From assembly GCF_050958605.1 (NCBI RefSeq), contig NZ_JBJHDO010000002.1, forward strand, positions 812,081 through 876,080: a DNA stretch of 64,000 bases, written 5' to 3'. The translations under genes and the position numbers were made by a program. The notes under the pieces are model-generated. The model had not been told where the DNA came from and made no database searches. It saw only the letters and a program-made list of their open reading frames with translations. Position 1 is the stretch's first letter, and each line of letters begins with the position of its first letter. This stretch comes from G016756615 sp050958605. Its GTDB lineage: Bacteria > Pseudomonadota > Alphaproteobacteria > Rhizobiales > Rhizobiaceae. Positions 1-8,208 of this stretch are shown here, in pieces.

Positions 1-2
1 CG

Positions 3-44
3 ACGCATCCCAACAACCCGATGGCGAAGGTGGCCGCCGAATAG
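3..44 (+). CDS. C-terminal tail of a gene entering from the left edge (partial)
   Basis: An open frame runs from the left edge to TAG at 42-44 and would end a protein in THPNNPMAKVAAE. It is followed 45 bases later by a strong hairpin (89-130), as expected after a gene end. Only about 13 codons are visible, so no function can be given. Reading a real gene here is inference from the clean frame plus the hairpin. Confidence 0.4.
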   Translation, partial: THPNNPMAKVAAE

Positions 45-88
45 GCTGCCGCTTCGCCTCACAGGGCTCGCAAGGCTGCCGAGCCGAG

Positions 89-130
89 ACCAAACCGCCC
101 TGCCGTCGATGGATAGCGGGGCGGTTTGGT
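89..130 (+). terminator. Perfect 12-bp inverted repeat, probable transcription end
   Basis: ACCAAACCGCCC at 89-100 pairs perfectly with GGGCGGTTTGGT at 119-130 across an 18-base loop. There is no clear T-run after it, so it may be a weak or bidirectional terminator between the left-edge gene and the convergent AraC-type gene. Confidence 0.5.
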
Positions 131-160
131 GAGACCGATGGGGATCTTTGACCGGTCGCG

Positions 161-260
161 AGTTCCCCTTACTGTCCTGCCGGACATCTGTCCTTGCCCA
201 TACGCGGGAAGAGAAGTCGGCCGCTCGGGTTTCGCCAGTCGCGACGGCGGGCGGTCGGCG
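161..260. repeat. Partial copy of the palindromic intergenic element (copy A)
   Basis: The stretch carries the core CTGTCCTGCCGGACATCT and the downstream words GGCCGCTCGGGTTTCGCCAG. It matches the left half of the element at 63881-64000 most closely, and shares its core with the full copies near 12.2, 25.3, 31.5 and 54.2 kb. The second arm is not present, so this is a degenerate or half copy. Confidence 0.7.
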
Positions 261-284
261 TCGCGAGAATGCGGCAAAAACAAA

Positions 285-334
285 GACCTAAAGCGTGTCA
301 CCTGAATCCGATTGTCTGCGATACGCTTTAGGTC
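285..334. repeat. Inverted repeat overlapping the AraC-type gene stop codon
   Basis: GACCTAAAGCGT at 285-296 pairs perfectly with ACGCTTTAGGTC at 323-334, with 26 bases between. The right arm overlaps the stop codon (333-335) of the minus-strand AraC-type gene. Short palindromes of this AAAGCGT type are common in rhizobial genomes. It may act as a terminator for the minus-strand transcript. Confidence 0.55.
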
Positions 335-1487
335 AAAAGAGATCGAGCGTTCGCAGCAGGCTTTCAAATGTTACCTGCGGCGCCTTGTCGGCCTGTCCGA
401 CCGGGTGCGCACCGTCTCCGGATATGCGCTTGCGTATGTTGCTGGGGCTATATCCGAACTGCTGCGTGAAGGCGCGACTGAAGTTTGCGGCTGAATCGAA
501 ACCGACCGCCAGAGCGACCGTGCCGACTTTTTGGGCGTCGGAAGGATCTGCCAGCATCGCATGAGCTGCGGCAAGACGCCGTCGGCGGATATAGTTCGCA
601 ACGCCGCCAGACGTTTCAAAAAGCTCATAGAGCCGTGTTCGCGAGATCGCCAGTTCCCTGGCTAGCGCGTCCGGCGTAAGATCGGGTGAAGCCAGATTGC
701 TCAGAATGAAGCGCCTCGCGCGCGTCATAAGACCGATTTGCGAGATCTGATCGTTATCGTCGTTATGATCCACCAACGGTGTGACCGTGTCGACCACCAT
801 TGCCAGTATGCGGTTTCTGATTCCCGGAAGGTCGGCTTGCGTGAAGCGATCGAGATTGGCTTCGACACTCGACAGATGATCGATCAGCAGTCTGACTCGG
901 TGGCCGCCCAGGACAACGTTGTTGCATGCCGCAGGCAAGCCACCACCATCGGCAAACAAATCGACCGGAACGATTAAACTGAGCGATTCGGTTGCCAGCG
1001 CTCGGCCGCTGAACGGTTGGCCCAGAGAGCGAATTTCCAGCATGCCCGGTTCATTTTGAGCAACACGTCCGTCAACTCCCGTCCAAGTGCGACCGGTGCG
1101 GAGAAAAGTGATCTGCCAATGGTCAATCGGGCTGAAGCGCACCATGTCTGCCGAACGTTCATAGCGGAAAGCCGGAGCGGTCTGTTGCACGAACAGCATA
1201 CCGCCCAAATTCCACACGGCTTGCCGGGCGGCAAATCCATCCTTGGGATCGATATTGTCCGGCAAGCGCGTATTTAGCAGTGCGGACATGTGCTCCCGCC
1301 AGGCAGGAAACTGCCGGTCAAGTGGGAACCCTTCCGTTTCAAAGCGCAGCGGGACCAAGCAAGGTCCAAGGACCGCCTCTTGAACAAGTGGAGCCTGCGA
1401 CACGCGCGGCCAGCGCCGACGTTCGACAAACTCCGACGCGAGATGGGTATCTTTGTCTTCATCATGCATCATCGCGTATCCAATCAT
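333..1487 (-). CDS. AraC-family transcriptional regulator with N-terminal RxxxR motif (CuxR-like role proposed)
   Basis: A 384-residue regulator. The last ~100 residues are a typical AraC double helix-turn-helix (DALARELAISRTRLYELF, then VALAVGFDSAANFSRAFTQQFG). The middle resembles the cupin-like AraC_binding_2 domain. Near the N-terminus, residues 22-28 read ERRRWPR, so R24 and R28 form an RxxxR motif as in PilZ domains and as described for the c-di-GMP-binding regulator CuxR of Sinorhizobium meliloti, which activates a uxs-containing polysaccharide cluster. This gene likewise lies divergent to uxs. I chose the ATG at 1487 because it overlaps the stop of the upstream membrane-protein frame as ATGA; a longer frame to 1709 exists, but its extra residues look like noise. 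Control of the polysaccharide operon and c-di-GMP binding are inference; the AraC assignment is firm. Confidence 0.88.
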   Translation of the reverse strand: MIGYAMMHDEDKDTHLASEFVERRRWPRVSQAPLVQEAVLGPCLVPLRFETEGFPLDRQFPAWREHMSALLNTRLPDNIDPKDGFAARQAVWNLGGMLFVQQTAPAFRYERSADMVRFSPIDHWQITFLRTGRTWTGVDGRVAQNEPGMLEIRSLGQPFSGRALATESLSLIVPVDLFADGGGLPAACNNVVLGGHRVRLLIDHLSSVEANLDRFTQADLPGIRNRILAMVVDTVTPLVDHNDDNDQISQIGLMTRARRFILSNLASPDLTPDALARELAISRTRLYELFETSGGVANYIRRRRLAAAHAMLADPSDAQKVGTVALAVGFDSAANFSRAFTQQFGYSPSNIRKRISGDGAHPVGQADKAPQVTFESLLRTLDLF

Positions 1488-1909
1488 GCGCCCGCCCGGA
1501 ATGCGGCCACGTCCTGCCCCACAAGGGTCGGCGTCAACGTGGCATGGCCGTCGACGCGGTGCTGTTTCAGGGGATGGGCCGTTGTCATTGCCATGGGAAT
1601 GGACTGTTCGGCGGCATAGGCGACAGTCCTGCCCTGCCAACTCGAGCAGGAGAGCGACATAAAAGCAAAACTTGCGGCCGAGACGATCAGGCCGTTTTTC
1701 CAGCCCCATTTATCGCCATGAAAGTAGCGCGCGCCGATCCAAGGTAGGCAGAAAGAATAGATTACGATGGCGTTACCGATAACGGTAGGCCAGAAGGCCC
1801 TTCCCTTGCTCTGAATTACACGAAGAAATTTTTTTAATACTTGATCAGCAACAATCTGAGATGACAAGAGACTGTGTTGTATTTTGTTAGTTTCTTCCAA
1901 TAAAATCAA
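1484..1909 (-). CDS. Small two-helix membrane protein, translationally coupled to the AraC-type regulator
   Basis: A 141-residue open frame whose TGA overlaps the regulator's ATG as ATGA. Two hydrophobic stretches, about residues 38-56 and 73-92, predict two membrane helices. The first start is TTG at 1909 in AT-rich sequence with only a weak GGGA upstream, so the true start may be internal. I do not recognise a family. The ATGA junction and the membrane-like composition, compared with the arginine-rich other frame, are the reasons to accept it. If real, it is a membrane partner made with the regulator. Confidence 0.42.
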   Translation of the reverse strand: MILLEETNKIQHSLLSSQIVADQVLKKFLRVIQSKGRAFWPTVIGNAIVIYSFCLPWIGARYFHGDKWGWKNGLIVSAASFAFMSLSCSSWQGRTVAYAAEQSIPMAMTTAHPLKQHRVDGHATLTPTLVGQDVAAFRAGA

Positions 1910-2365
1910 ATTTTATAATTCCCAGTCAATTGAGCTTAGACTGAACCTCAATGCGAGTACGGCGTCAGCGTTCGTTGGCATTAAGAGCGCAACTTATGAA
2001 TTTGTCCATATGTCGCCGCCAACTGACGATTGCTCCACCGCTATCCAACCGACCCTGAACCATCGATGAATGGTTCTCCCCGTTCAGGATTGAGGTCCTG
2101 TCGTTAGTTCGCTCCCGCGAGCCGGACCGTCTGGACCTGCAGCGTCTCGGTCGCAAACAGCTTGGCCGGTCGCCATCCGCAAAAATGGACGTTTTGAGAA
2201 GTTTCCGGATTCCCTGATATCGCAACCAAGTAGGCGGAGCGATATCAGCAACCGTCAAATTCACGTCAGGAACAAGTCAAATTAATCGCTGAAGCAAGCC
2301 GGATTGGCACAATTGATTGTCATTGGCTTCTTCGAGGGAATTGATCAAACATTCTGGAGATTGTT
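1910..2365. other. Divergent intergenic region between the regulator unit and the polysaccharide operon
   Basis: About 456 bases with no convincing gene. The part near 1800-1930 is AT-rich (run of T, TATAAAA on the minus strand) and probably holds the promoter for the membrane protein and regulator. The part near 2215-2247 holds a perfect inverted repeat. GGAG stands 7 bases before the ATG at 2366. Short open frames here have no coding character. Confidence 0.6.
2215..2247. promoter_or_regulatory. Inverted repeat upstream of uxs, candidate operator
   Basis: TGATATCGC at 2215-2223 is the exact reverse complement of GCGATATCA at 2239-2247, with 15 bases between. It sits about 120 bases before the uxs start in the divergent control region, the position expected for an activator or repressor site. 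Which protein binds is unknown; the adjacent AraC-type regulator is the first candidate. Confidence 0.4.
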
Positions 2366-3379
2366 ATGGAGATTGTGTTCAATTCTCCAAGAAGAAGCCG
2401 TGTGTATTCTTCTGGGCCTCGGGTACTTGTCGCGGGCGGCGCGGGGTTTCTTGGATCTCATCTTTGCGAGCGTCTTTTGCGCGAGGGTCGGTCCGTCATC
2501 TGCGTGGATAATTTTTCTACGGGACGGATGGAAAATCTGCGCCATCTGTTGCGCTTCGACACGTTCAGCTATGTCCGTCACGACATCGTCGATCCGATCG
2601 ATGTGCCGGTGGATGAAATCTACAATCTTGCCTGTCCGGCGTCGCCGCCGCACTATCAGGCCGATCCGATCCACACGATGAAGACCAGCGTGATCGGTTC
2701 GCTCAACCTTCTCGAATTGGCTGCACATTATCAGGCGCGGATTTTCCAGGCGTCCACTTCGGAGGTCTATGGCGATCCGCATGTACATCCTCAGCCCGAA
2801 GGCTATTGGGGCAACGTCAATTGCTTCGGGCCGCGCTCTTGCTACGACGAAGGCAAGCGCTCTGCCGAAACGCTGTTCCATGATTTCCATAAGCAGTACG
2901 GCGTCGACATTCGTATCGTGCGCATCTTCAACACCTACGGACCGCGTATGCGTCCCGATGACGGCCGGGTCGTCTCGAATTTCATCGTGCAGGCACTCAA
3001 GGGGGAGGACATCACCGTCTATGGCGACGGTTCGCAGACGCGCTCCTTCTGTTACGTCGATGACCTGATCGAGGGCTTCTTCCGTCTCATGAACAGCGAA
3101 CCGGCCATCCAAACGCCGGTCAATCTCGGTAATCCCGGCGAGTTCACCGTGCGCGAGCTGGCGGAGAAGATCGTCGAGGTGACGGGCTCGTCTTCCAGGA
3201 TCGTCTATCGTCCGTTGCCTGTTGACGATCCGCGCCAGCGGCGGCCCGACATCGCCGTGGCCAAGCGCGAACTGGGATGGCAGCCTGCCGTCGTCTTGGA
3301 CGATGGCCTGAAATCGACGATCGCTTACTTCGAACGTCAACTGGCGCGGCCCGCCGAGGAACTCGCCGAGGTTGCGTGA
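2366..3379 (+). CDS. uxs: UDP-glucuronate decarboxylase (UDP-xylose synthase)
   Basis: A 337-residue extended SDR enzyme that converts UDP-glucuronate to UDP-xylose with bound NAD. The nucleotide motif GGAGFLG is at residues 24-30. The family words YNLACPASPPHYQ, TSEVYGDP, CYDEGKR (catalytic Y160, K164) and NTYGPRM are all present, which separates this family from GalE and dTDP-glucose dehydratases. It is the first gene of a chain in which every junction overlaps or nearly so; its TGA shares a base with the next ATG. Its substrate would come from the UDP-glucose dehydrogenase encoded three genes downstream. The pairing with a 4-epimerase suggests UDP-arabinose as final donor. Confidence 0.93.
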   Translation: MEIVFNSPRRSRVYSSGPRVLVAGGAGFLGSHLCERLLREGRSVICVDNFSTGRMENLRHLLRFDTFSYVRHDIVDPIDVPVDEIYNLACPASPPHYQADPIHTMKTSVIGSLNLLELAAHYQARIFQASTSEVYGDPHVHPQPEGYWGNVNCFGPRSCYDEGKRSAETLFHDFHKQYGVDIRIVRIFNTYGPRMRPDDGRVVSNFIVQALKGEDITVYGDGSQTRSFCYVDDLIEGFFRLMNSEPAIQTPVNLGNPGEFTVRELAEKIVEVTGSSSRIVYRPLPVDDPRQRRPDIAVAKRELGWQPAVVLDDGLKSTIAYFERQLARPAEELAEVA

Positions 3380-4365
3380 TGACCAAGCAGAAAGCACTCG
3401 TCGTCGGGGGCGCAGGCTTCATCGGCAGCCACACCGCCAAGCTCTTGTCCAGGCAAGGCTATGAGCCTGTCGTCTACGACAATCTCTCGACGGGGCATCG
3501 CGCGGCCGTTCGCTGGGGGTGTTTCCTCGAAGGTGACATTCTCGACACGCAGCGGCTGGTCGCGGCGATCGAGGAACACGATCCGATCGCGGTGATCCAT
3601 TTCGCCGCATCGGCCTATGTGGGAGAGTCCGTCGAGAATCCGGCGAAATACTATCGGAATAACGTCAACGGCACGCAGTCCCTGTTGGAAGCATGCCGGC
3701 TGACGGGCGTGCGCAATCTCATTTTCTCGTCGAGTTGCGCGACCTATGGCATTCCCGATCGTCTCCCGATCCGTGAAGGGGAGGCCCAGCACCCGATCAA
3801 CCCATACGGCCGCACCAAGCTGATCGCCGAGCAGATGCTGGCCGATTATTCGGCCGCCTATGGGCTGCGCTATGTGGCGCTGCGTTATTTCAACGCCTCC
3901 GGCGCCGATATCGATGGCGAACTGGGCGAGTCCCATAGTCCGGAAACGCATCTTATCCCGCGGGCGATGATGGCGGCGGCGGGCAGCATCGACTTCCTGG
4001 AAGTCTATGGCGACGATTACGATACGCCGGACGGCACCTGCATCCGCGATTACATCCATGTCGCCGACCTGGCGCGCGCGCATGTGCTGGCCGTTGAACA
4101 TCTGATCGGCGGGGGCGCCTGTCTGGCTGCCAATCTCGGGACCGGACGCGGCACGTCCATCCGCGAAATCCTCGAATCGATCAGCCGGCTGACCGGCCGC
4201 AATGTGCCGGTCGAGATGCGTGCGCGCCGGGCAGGCGACCCGCCGGTTCTCTATGCGGATCCAACGTTCGCTGCTGAAAAGCTCGGTTTTCGGGCTGTCT
4301 ATTCCGACCTTGATACCATCATTCGCACTGCTGCTCCCTTTTTCGGCCTGGAGCTGCGGGCATGA
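3379..4365 (+). CDS. galE: UDP-sugar 4-epimerase (GalE family; likely acts on UDP-xylose and/or UDP-glucose)
   Basis: A 328-residue extended SDR epimerase. GGAGFIGSH near the N-terminus binds NAD; SSSCATYG and NPYGRTK supply the Ser/Thr and Tyr-xxx-Lys catalytic set. The ATG at 3379 shares its A with the uxs stop, so translation is coupled; a longer frame upstream lies inside uxs and is rejected. Family membership gives UDP-glucose/UDP-galactose interconversion. Because the preceding enzyme makes UDP-xylose, the natural substrate may be UDP-xylose, giving UDP-L-arabinose, as for the Uxe epimerase described in S. meliloti. Substrate is not decidable from sequence. Confidence 0.9.
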   Translation: MTKQKALVVGGAGFIGSHTAKLLSRQGYEPVVYDNLSTGHRAAVRWGCFLEGDILDTQRLVAAIEEHDPIAVIHFAASAYVGESVENPAKYYRNNVNGTQSLLEACRLTGVRNLIFSSSCATYGIPDRLPIREGEAQHPINPYGRTKLIAEQMLADYSAAYGLRYVALRYFNASGADIDGELGESHSPETHLIPRAMMAAAGSIDFLEVYGDDYDTPDGTCIRDYIHVADLARAHVLAVEHLIGGGACLAANLGTGRGTSIREILESISRLTGRNVPVEMRARRAGDPPVLYADPTFAAEKLGFRAVYSDLDTIIRTAAPFFGLELRA

Positions 4366-6230
4366 AAACGCGTCGGGCAAACGACGGCGTTTCCCGGAGC
4401 GCGCCCTTGATGGTGCCGGTCTTTTCCGGATGGCGACGCGCGGAGTACCTGGCCGGTGCGGCACTTTGGGCCGCGGCGCTCGTCTATTTCTGGCACTGGT
4501 GGCTGGAGCCCGCCAACCACGTGCGGCTTTGGGGCTCCATCCTTGTGACGGCGATCCTGGCCTGGGTCACGTTGCTGCCCGCTTATTTCATCGTGCTGTT
4601 CTTTCGCGCTCGCCGGCCCGACGGCCCGCTGAATCTGCCCGCAGGCAGTCGCATCGCCATGGTCGTGACCAAGGCTCCCTCCGAGCCGTTCGAGGTGGTG
4701 GCCGAAACCTTGCGAGCCATGCTGGCGCAGGATGTGCCGCACGACACATGGCTAGCCGACGAGGATCCTTCGCCAGCCACGCTCGCCTGGTGCCGCGAAC
4801 ATGGCGTCTTCGTTTCCACGCGCAAGGGACGCGAGGATTATCACCGCCACACGTGGCCGCGCCGCACGCGCTGCAAGGAAGGCAATCTCGCCTTTTTCTA
4901 CGACCACTACGGCTATGAGCGCTATGATTTCGTGGTGCAGCTCGACGCAGATCATGTGCCGGAACCGGGCTATCTGTTCCAGATGCTGCGTCCCTTCGCC
5001 GATCCTGCGGTGGGTTATGTCTCGGCGCCCAGCATTTGCGATCGCAACGCTGCGGAAAGCTGGTCGGCCCGGGGGCGTCTCTACGCCGAAGCCAGCATGC
5101 ATGGGTCATTGCAGGCCGGTTACAACAATGGCCTCGCTCCGCTTTGCATCGGTTCGCATTATGCGGTCCGCACACAGGCGCTGAGGGAAATCGGCGGTCT
5201 TGGCCCGGAACTGGCAGAAGACCATTCTACGACACTCATGATGAATTCCTACGGCTGGCGCGGGGTTCATGCAGTCGACGCCATAGCCCATGGCGATGGT
5301 CCGCGCACCTTCGCGGATCTGGTGACGCAGGAATTTCAATGGTCGCGCAGCCTTGTGACGATCCTACTGCAATATTCGCCGAGGCTCGTGCGTACCCTGC
5401 CGCCGCGGCTGAAATTCCAGTTCGTGTTTTCGCAGTTCTGGTATCCCTTGTTCTCTCTGTTCATGGCGCTGATGTTTATCTTGCCGACCGTCGCGCTCGT
5501 GCTCGGGGAAAATTTCGTCGGCGTCACCTATCCGGATTTCCTGCAGCATTTCCTGCCTCAGGCTATCATCCTGATCGGGCTTGCCCTTCGCTGGCGCGCT
5601 TCCGGCACGTTCCGTCCCTACGACGCGAAAGTGCTCAGCCTCGAAATGACGCTGTTTCTGTTCGCGCGCTGGCCTTGGGCGGTAGCTGGAACGCTTGCGG
5701 CGTTGCGCGACTGGTCGACGGGTTCCTTCGTGGATTTCCGTGTGACGCCGAAAGGTGCTTCCGACGTGGATCCCTTGCCGGTCCGTGTGCTTGCACCCTA
5801 CGGGTTCCTGGCGATTTGCTCGATCCTGCCGGTATTGCTCATCCCGGATGCCAGCGAGAGCAGCCGCGGCTTCTATGTCTTCGCCATCATCAATGCCCTG
5901 ATCTACGCGGTCCTCCTTTTCGTCATCGTATTCCAGCATGCACGCGAGAATACGGTTCGCTACCGATCGCGGGTCTATCGGCCGGCACTCGCGACGAGCC
6001 TGCTTGCTCTTGCGGCGCTGCCCAGCTTCGCCTCGCTCGAACGAGGCCGTGACGGGATCGAGGCGCTCGCCTGGGGTACGACGAGTTTCACTCTGTTCGA
6101 TGATCGCTTTTCGGTTGCCGGGGCAGGCATTGGCGGCCGCGACGTTCACAAGACCGTTTTCAATCCGCGCTGGCGTACGAATGGAGCCAGCGGTTCAAAT
6201 TCAGCAATAGGAGGCAAAGGACGCACATGA
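4362..6230 (+). CDS. Cellulose-synthase-like family 2 glycosyltransferase, membrane polymerase
   Basis: A 622-residue integral membrane GT2. Two helices lie at about residues 26-46 and 57-82, then the cytosolic catalytic domain: D133/D135, DADH at 195-198 (UDP/metal), ED at 286-287 (likely base), then several C-terminal helices. The processive-synthase Q-x-x-R-W signature reads Q-E-F-Q-W here (323-327), an Arg to Gln change. It overlaps galE and the next gene by ATGA at both ends, so it is in the heart of the operon. It likely polymerises and exports a glycan from the UDP-sugars made by its neighbours. No PilZ domain is visible, so any c-di-GMP control would be transcriptional or through another subunit. 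Confidence 0.9.
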   Translation: MKTRRANDGVSRSAPLMVPVFSGWRRAEYLAGAALWAAALVYFWHWWLEPANHVRLWGSILVTAILAWVTLLPAYFIVLFFRARRPDGPLNLPAGSRIAMVVTKAPSEPFEVVAETLRAMLAQDVPHDTWLADEDPSPATLAWCREHGVFVSTRKGREDYHRHTWPRRTRCKEGNLAFFYDHYGYERYDFVVQLDADHVPEPGYLFQMLRPFADPAVGYVSAPSICDRNAAESWSARGRLYAEASMHGSLQAGYNNGLAPLCIGSHYAVRTQALREIGGLGPELAEDHSTTLMMNSYGWRGVHAVDAIAHGDGPRTFADLVTQEFQWSRSLVTILLQYSPRLVRTLPPRLKFQFVFSQFWYPLFSLFMALMFILPTVALVLGENFVGVTYPDFLQHFLPQAIILIGLALRWRASGTFRPYDAKVLSLEMTLFLFARWPWAVAGTLAALRDWSTGSFVDFRVTPKGASDVDPLPVRVLAPYGFLAICSILPVLLIPDASESSRGFYVFAIINALIYAVLLFVIVFQHARENTVRYRSRVYRPALATSLLALAALPSFASLERGRDGIEALAWGTTSFTLFDDRFSVAGAGIGGRDVHKTVFNPRWRTNGASGSNSAIGGKGRT

Positions 6231-7657
6231 AAATCGCAGTCATTGGAACGGGTTATGTCGGACTGGTCAGCGGGACCTGCTTCGCCGCCTGGGGCCACGA
6301 AGTCGTATGCGTGGACAAAAACGTCGGCAAGATCGCCGGTCTCGAGCGGGGTGTCGTGCCGATTTACGAACCAGGTCTGGACGAACTGGTGGAACGCAAT
6401 TCTGCTGCCGGCCGGTTGCGCTTTACCTGCAATCTCGCCGAAGCGGTGAAAGGCGCGGCAGTCGTGTTCATCGCGGTCGGTACGCCGCCGCGTGCCGGTC
6501 ACGGCGATGCCGATCTGTCGTTCGTCTATATGGCTGCACGTGAACTGGCCCCCCTCATCGACGACAATGCCGTTGTGGTCGTGAAATCCACCGTTCCGGT
6601 GGGCACGGGCGATGTCGTGCAGAAGATCGTCGGGTCGGTGCGAAAGCCAGGGACGTTCTCCGTGGCCTCCAATCCCGAATTCCTTCGCGAAGGTGTCGCC
6701 ATCGGTGACTTCCTGGAACCGGACCGGGTCGTGATCGGTGTCGAGGACGAGCGTGCGCGCAAGGCTCTCCTGGATCTGTATGGAGCACCGCTCGAGGCGC
6801 GAAAGACGCCGATCATTGTCACGCAGCGCCGCACTTCGGAGCTGATAAAATATGCAGCGAATGCGTTCCTCGCCACGAAGATCACCTTCATCAATGAACT
6901 GGCCGATCTTTGCGAGCATGTCGGCAGCGACGTCAGCCAACTGGCGCTAGGTATCGGGCTCGACAAGCGCATCGGGGCAAGCTTCCTCAATGCAGGTCCC
7001 GGCTATGGCGGGTCCTGTTTTCCGAAAGATACGATGGCGCTTCTGCGGACCGCCCAGGATCACGGCGTGATCCTGCGGATCGTCGAAGAAACGGTCACCG
7101 CCAACGAAGCGCGCAAGCGCCGCATGGCTTTGAAGGTGACAGACGCTCTGGGCGGCGATGTCGAAGGCCGGACCATCGCGGTTCTGGGGCTTACCTTCAA
7201 GCCCGATACGGACGACATGCGTGACGCGCCATCCGTTCCCCTCATCGAAACCCTTCAGCGTTTCGGCGCCAATATCCGGGCCCATGACCCGGTGGGTATG
7301 GAGAATGCCGACCGCATACTCTCGGACGTCGAGTTCTTTGACGACGCCTATGAATGCGCGCAGGGCTCGGATGCCGTTGTCGTTATCACGGAATGGGACA
7401 GCATCCGCAAACTCGATCTGGCCCGCTTGAAGAAGGCCATGCGCCAGCCGATCTTGATCGATCTTAGAAATGCATTTGAACCAGGTGTCGCGGAAGCAGT
7501 CGGCTTTCGTGTATCGGCCATCGGCCGCTCAACCACGGTCCGGCACGAAGCTGCTGCGGCAGACGCGCTGCCGTATGCGGCGGGCCACGTTCATCGAGTG
7601 CGCGAAACGGAAGGTGCTCATTTCGAAATGGTGGGAGGGGTCAATGGCGATCTCTAG
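6227..7657 (+). CDS. UDP-glucose 6-dehydrogenase
   Basis: A 476-residue enzyme oxidising UDP-glucose to UDP-glucuronate with two NAD. It begins with the Rossmann motif GTGYVGLVSG and carries NPEFLREG, the catalytic-cysteine word GPGYGGSCFPKD and the C-terminal FKPDTDDMRDAPS. It is about 35 residues longer at the C-terminus than common bacterial Ugd. GGAGG lies before the ATG, which overlaps the preceding stop as ATGA. It supplies the substrate of Uxs at the start of the operon, so the operon holds a complete route from UDP-glucose to UDP-pentose. Confidence 0.95.
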   Translation: MKIAVIGTGYVGLVSGTCFAAWGHEVVCVDKNVGKIAGLERGVVPIYEPGLDELVERNSAAGRLRFTCNLAEAVKGAAVVFIAVGTPPRAGHGDADLSFVYMAARELAPLIDDNAVVVVKSTVPVGTGDVVQKIVGSVRKPGTFSVASNPEFLREGVAIGDFLEPDRVVIGVEDERARKALLDLYGAPLEARKTPIIVTQRRTSELIKYAANAFLATKITFINELADLCEHVGSDVSQLALGIGLDKRIGASFLNAGPGYGGSCFPKDTMALLRTAQDHGVILRIVEETVTANEARKRRMALKVTDALGGDVEGRTIAVLGLTFKPDTDDMRDAPSVPLIETLQRFGANIRAHDPVGMENADRILSDVEFFDDAYECAQGSDAVVVITEWDSIRKLDLARLKKAMRQPILIDLRNAFEPGVAEAVGFRVSAIGRSTTVRHEAAAADALPYAAGHVHRVRETEGAHFEMVGGVNGDL

Positions 7658-8195
7658 GTTCGAAATGGCCCGAGTCCTGCCGAGTGTCCGGATGCTTGCG
7701 GCAGCCGCATGGGCTCTATCGAGTATTGCTCCGGCCGTTGCCGCTTCTGTGCAGGATACTGTTCTGCCGGAAGGAACACGTCCCATGACGGCGGGCGAGA
7801 TCTACGAGATCTATCGAGACAAGAGCTGGCGGTGGGAAGATGGCGCCGGCCAGATGAAGGCATCACCCCGGCAGTTTAGCGCATGGGCCGACGGCGAGAA
7901 CGGTAAATCCTGGGCGGAAGGTCGCTGGCTCGTCACCGAGACGGGTCGGATGTGTTTCGATGCGACATGGCATACCGAACAGGGCGCATTTCCGGCTAAG
8001 ACCTGTTTTTCGCACCGCGTGGGCAAAAGCGCGATCTATCAAAAACGTGAGCCCGATGGTGCCTGGTATGTATTCCGCCATGTCCGGCCTCGCGAAGACG
8101 ACGAGGCCAGCAAACTGGTCTCACAAGACTTGGTTTCTCGACAACGCGACAGCCTGAAGGCCGCTCTTGAGGCGGTCCAGCCATCCGCACAATAA
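7644..8195 (+). CDS. DUF995 family exported protein, copy 1
   Basis: A 183-residue protein with an N-terminal signal-like segment (about residues 10-30) and a DUF995-type domain: EIYRDKSWRWEDG, EGRW, CF..TWH, CFSHR, IYQKREPDGAWYVFRH, DDEA. The start at 7644 has GGGAGGGG in front and overlaps the dehydrogenase end by 14 bases. The function of DUF995 is unknown. Two copies flank a glycosidase in a polysaccharide operon, so a periplasmic or surface role in glycan handling is a reasonable inference. The two cysteines of the domain are conserved in both copies and could form a disulfide. Confidence 0.85.
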   Translation: MAISRFEMARVLPSVRMLAAAAWALSSIAPAVAASVQDTVLPEGTRPMTAGEIYEIYRDKSWRWEDGAGQMKASPRQFSAWADGENGKSWAEGRWLVTETGRMCFDATWHTEQGAFPAKTCFSHRVGKSAIYQKREPDGAWYVFRHVRPREDDEASKLVSQDLVSRQRDSLKAALEAVQPSAQ

Positions 8196-8208
8196 GGAAG
8201 TAGGGGCG

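Noticed and set aside
1488..1709. N-terminal extension of the AraC-type regulator
   Set aside because: The extra ~74 residues are rich in Arg, Pro and Cys with no domain, and the overlapping frame encodes a membrane-like protein ending in ATGA on the chosen start.
1965..2264. 99-codon open frame on the minus strand in the uxs upstream gap
   Set aside because: No ribosome site, no hydrophobic or domain pattern, and it covers the inverted repeat at 2215-2247.
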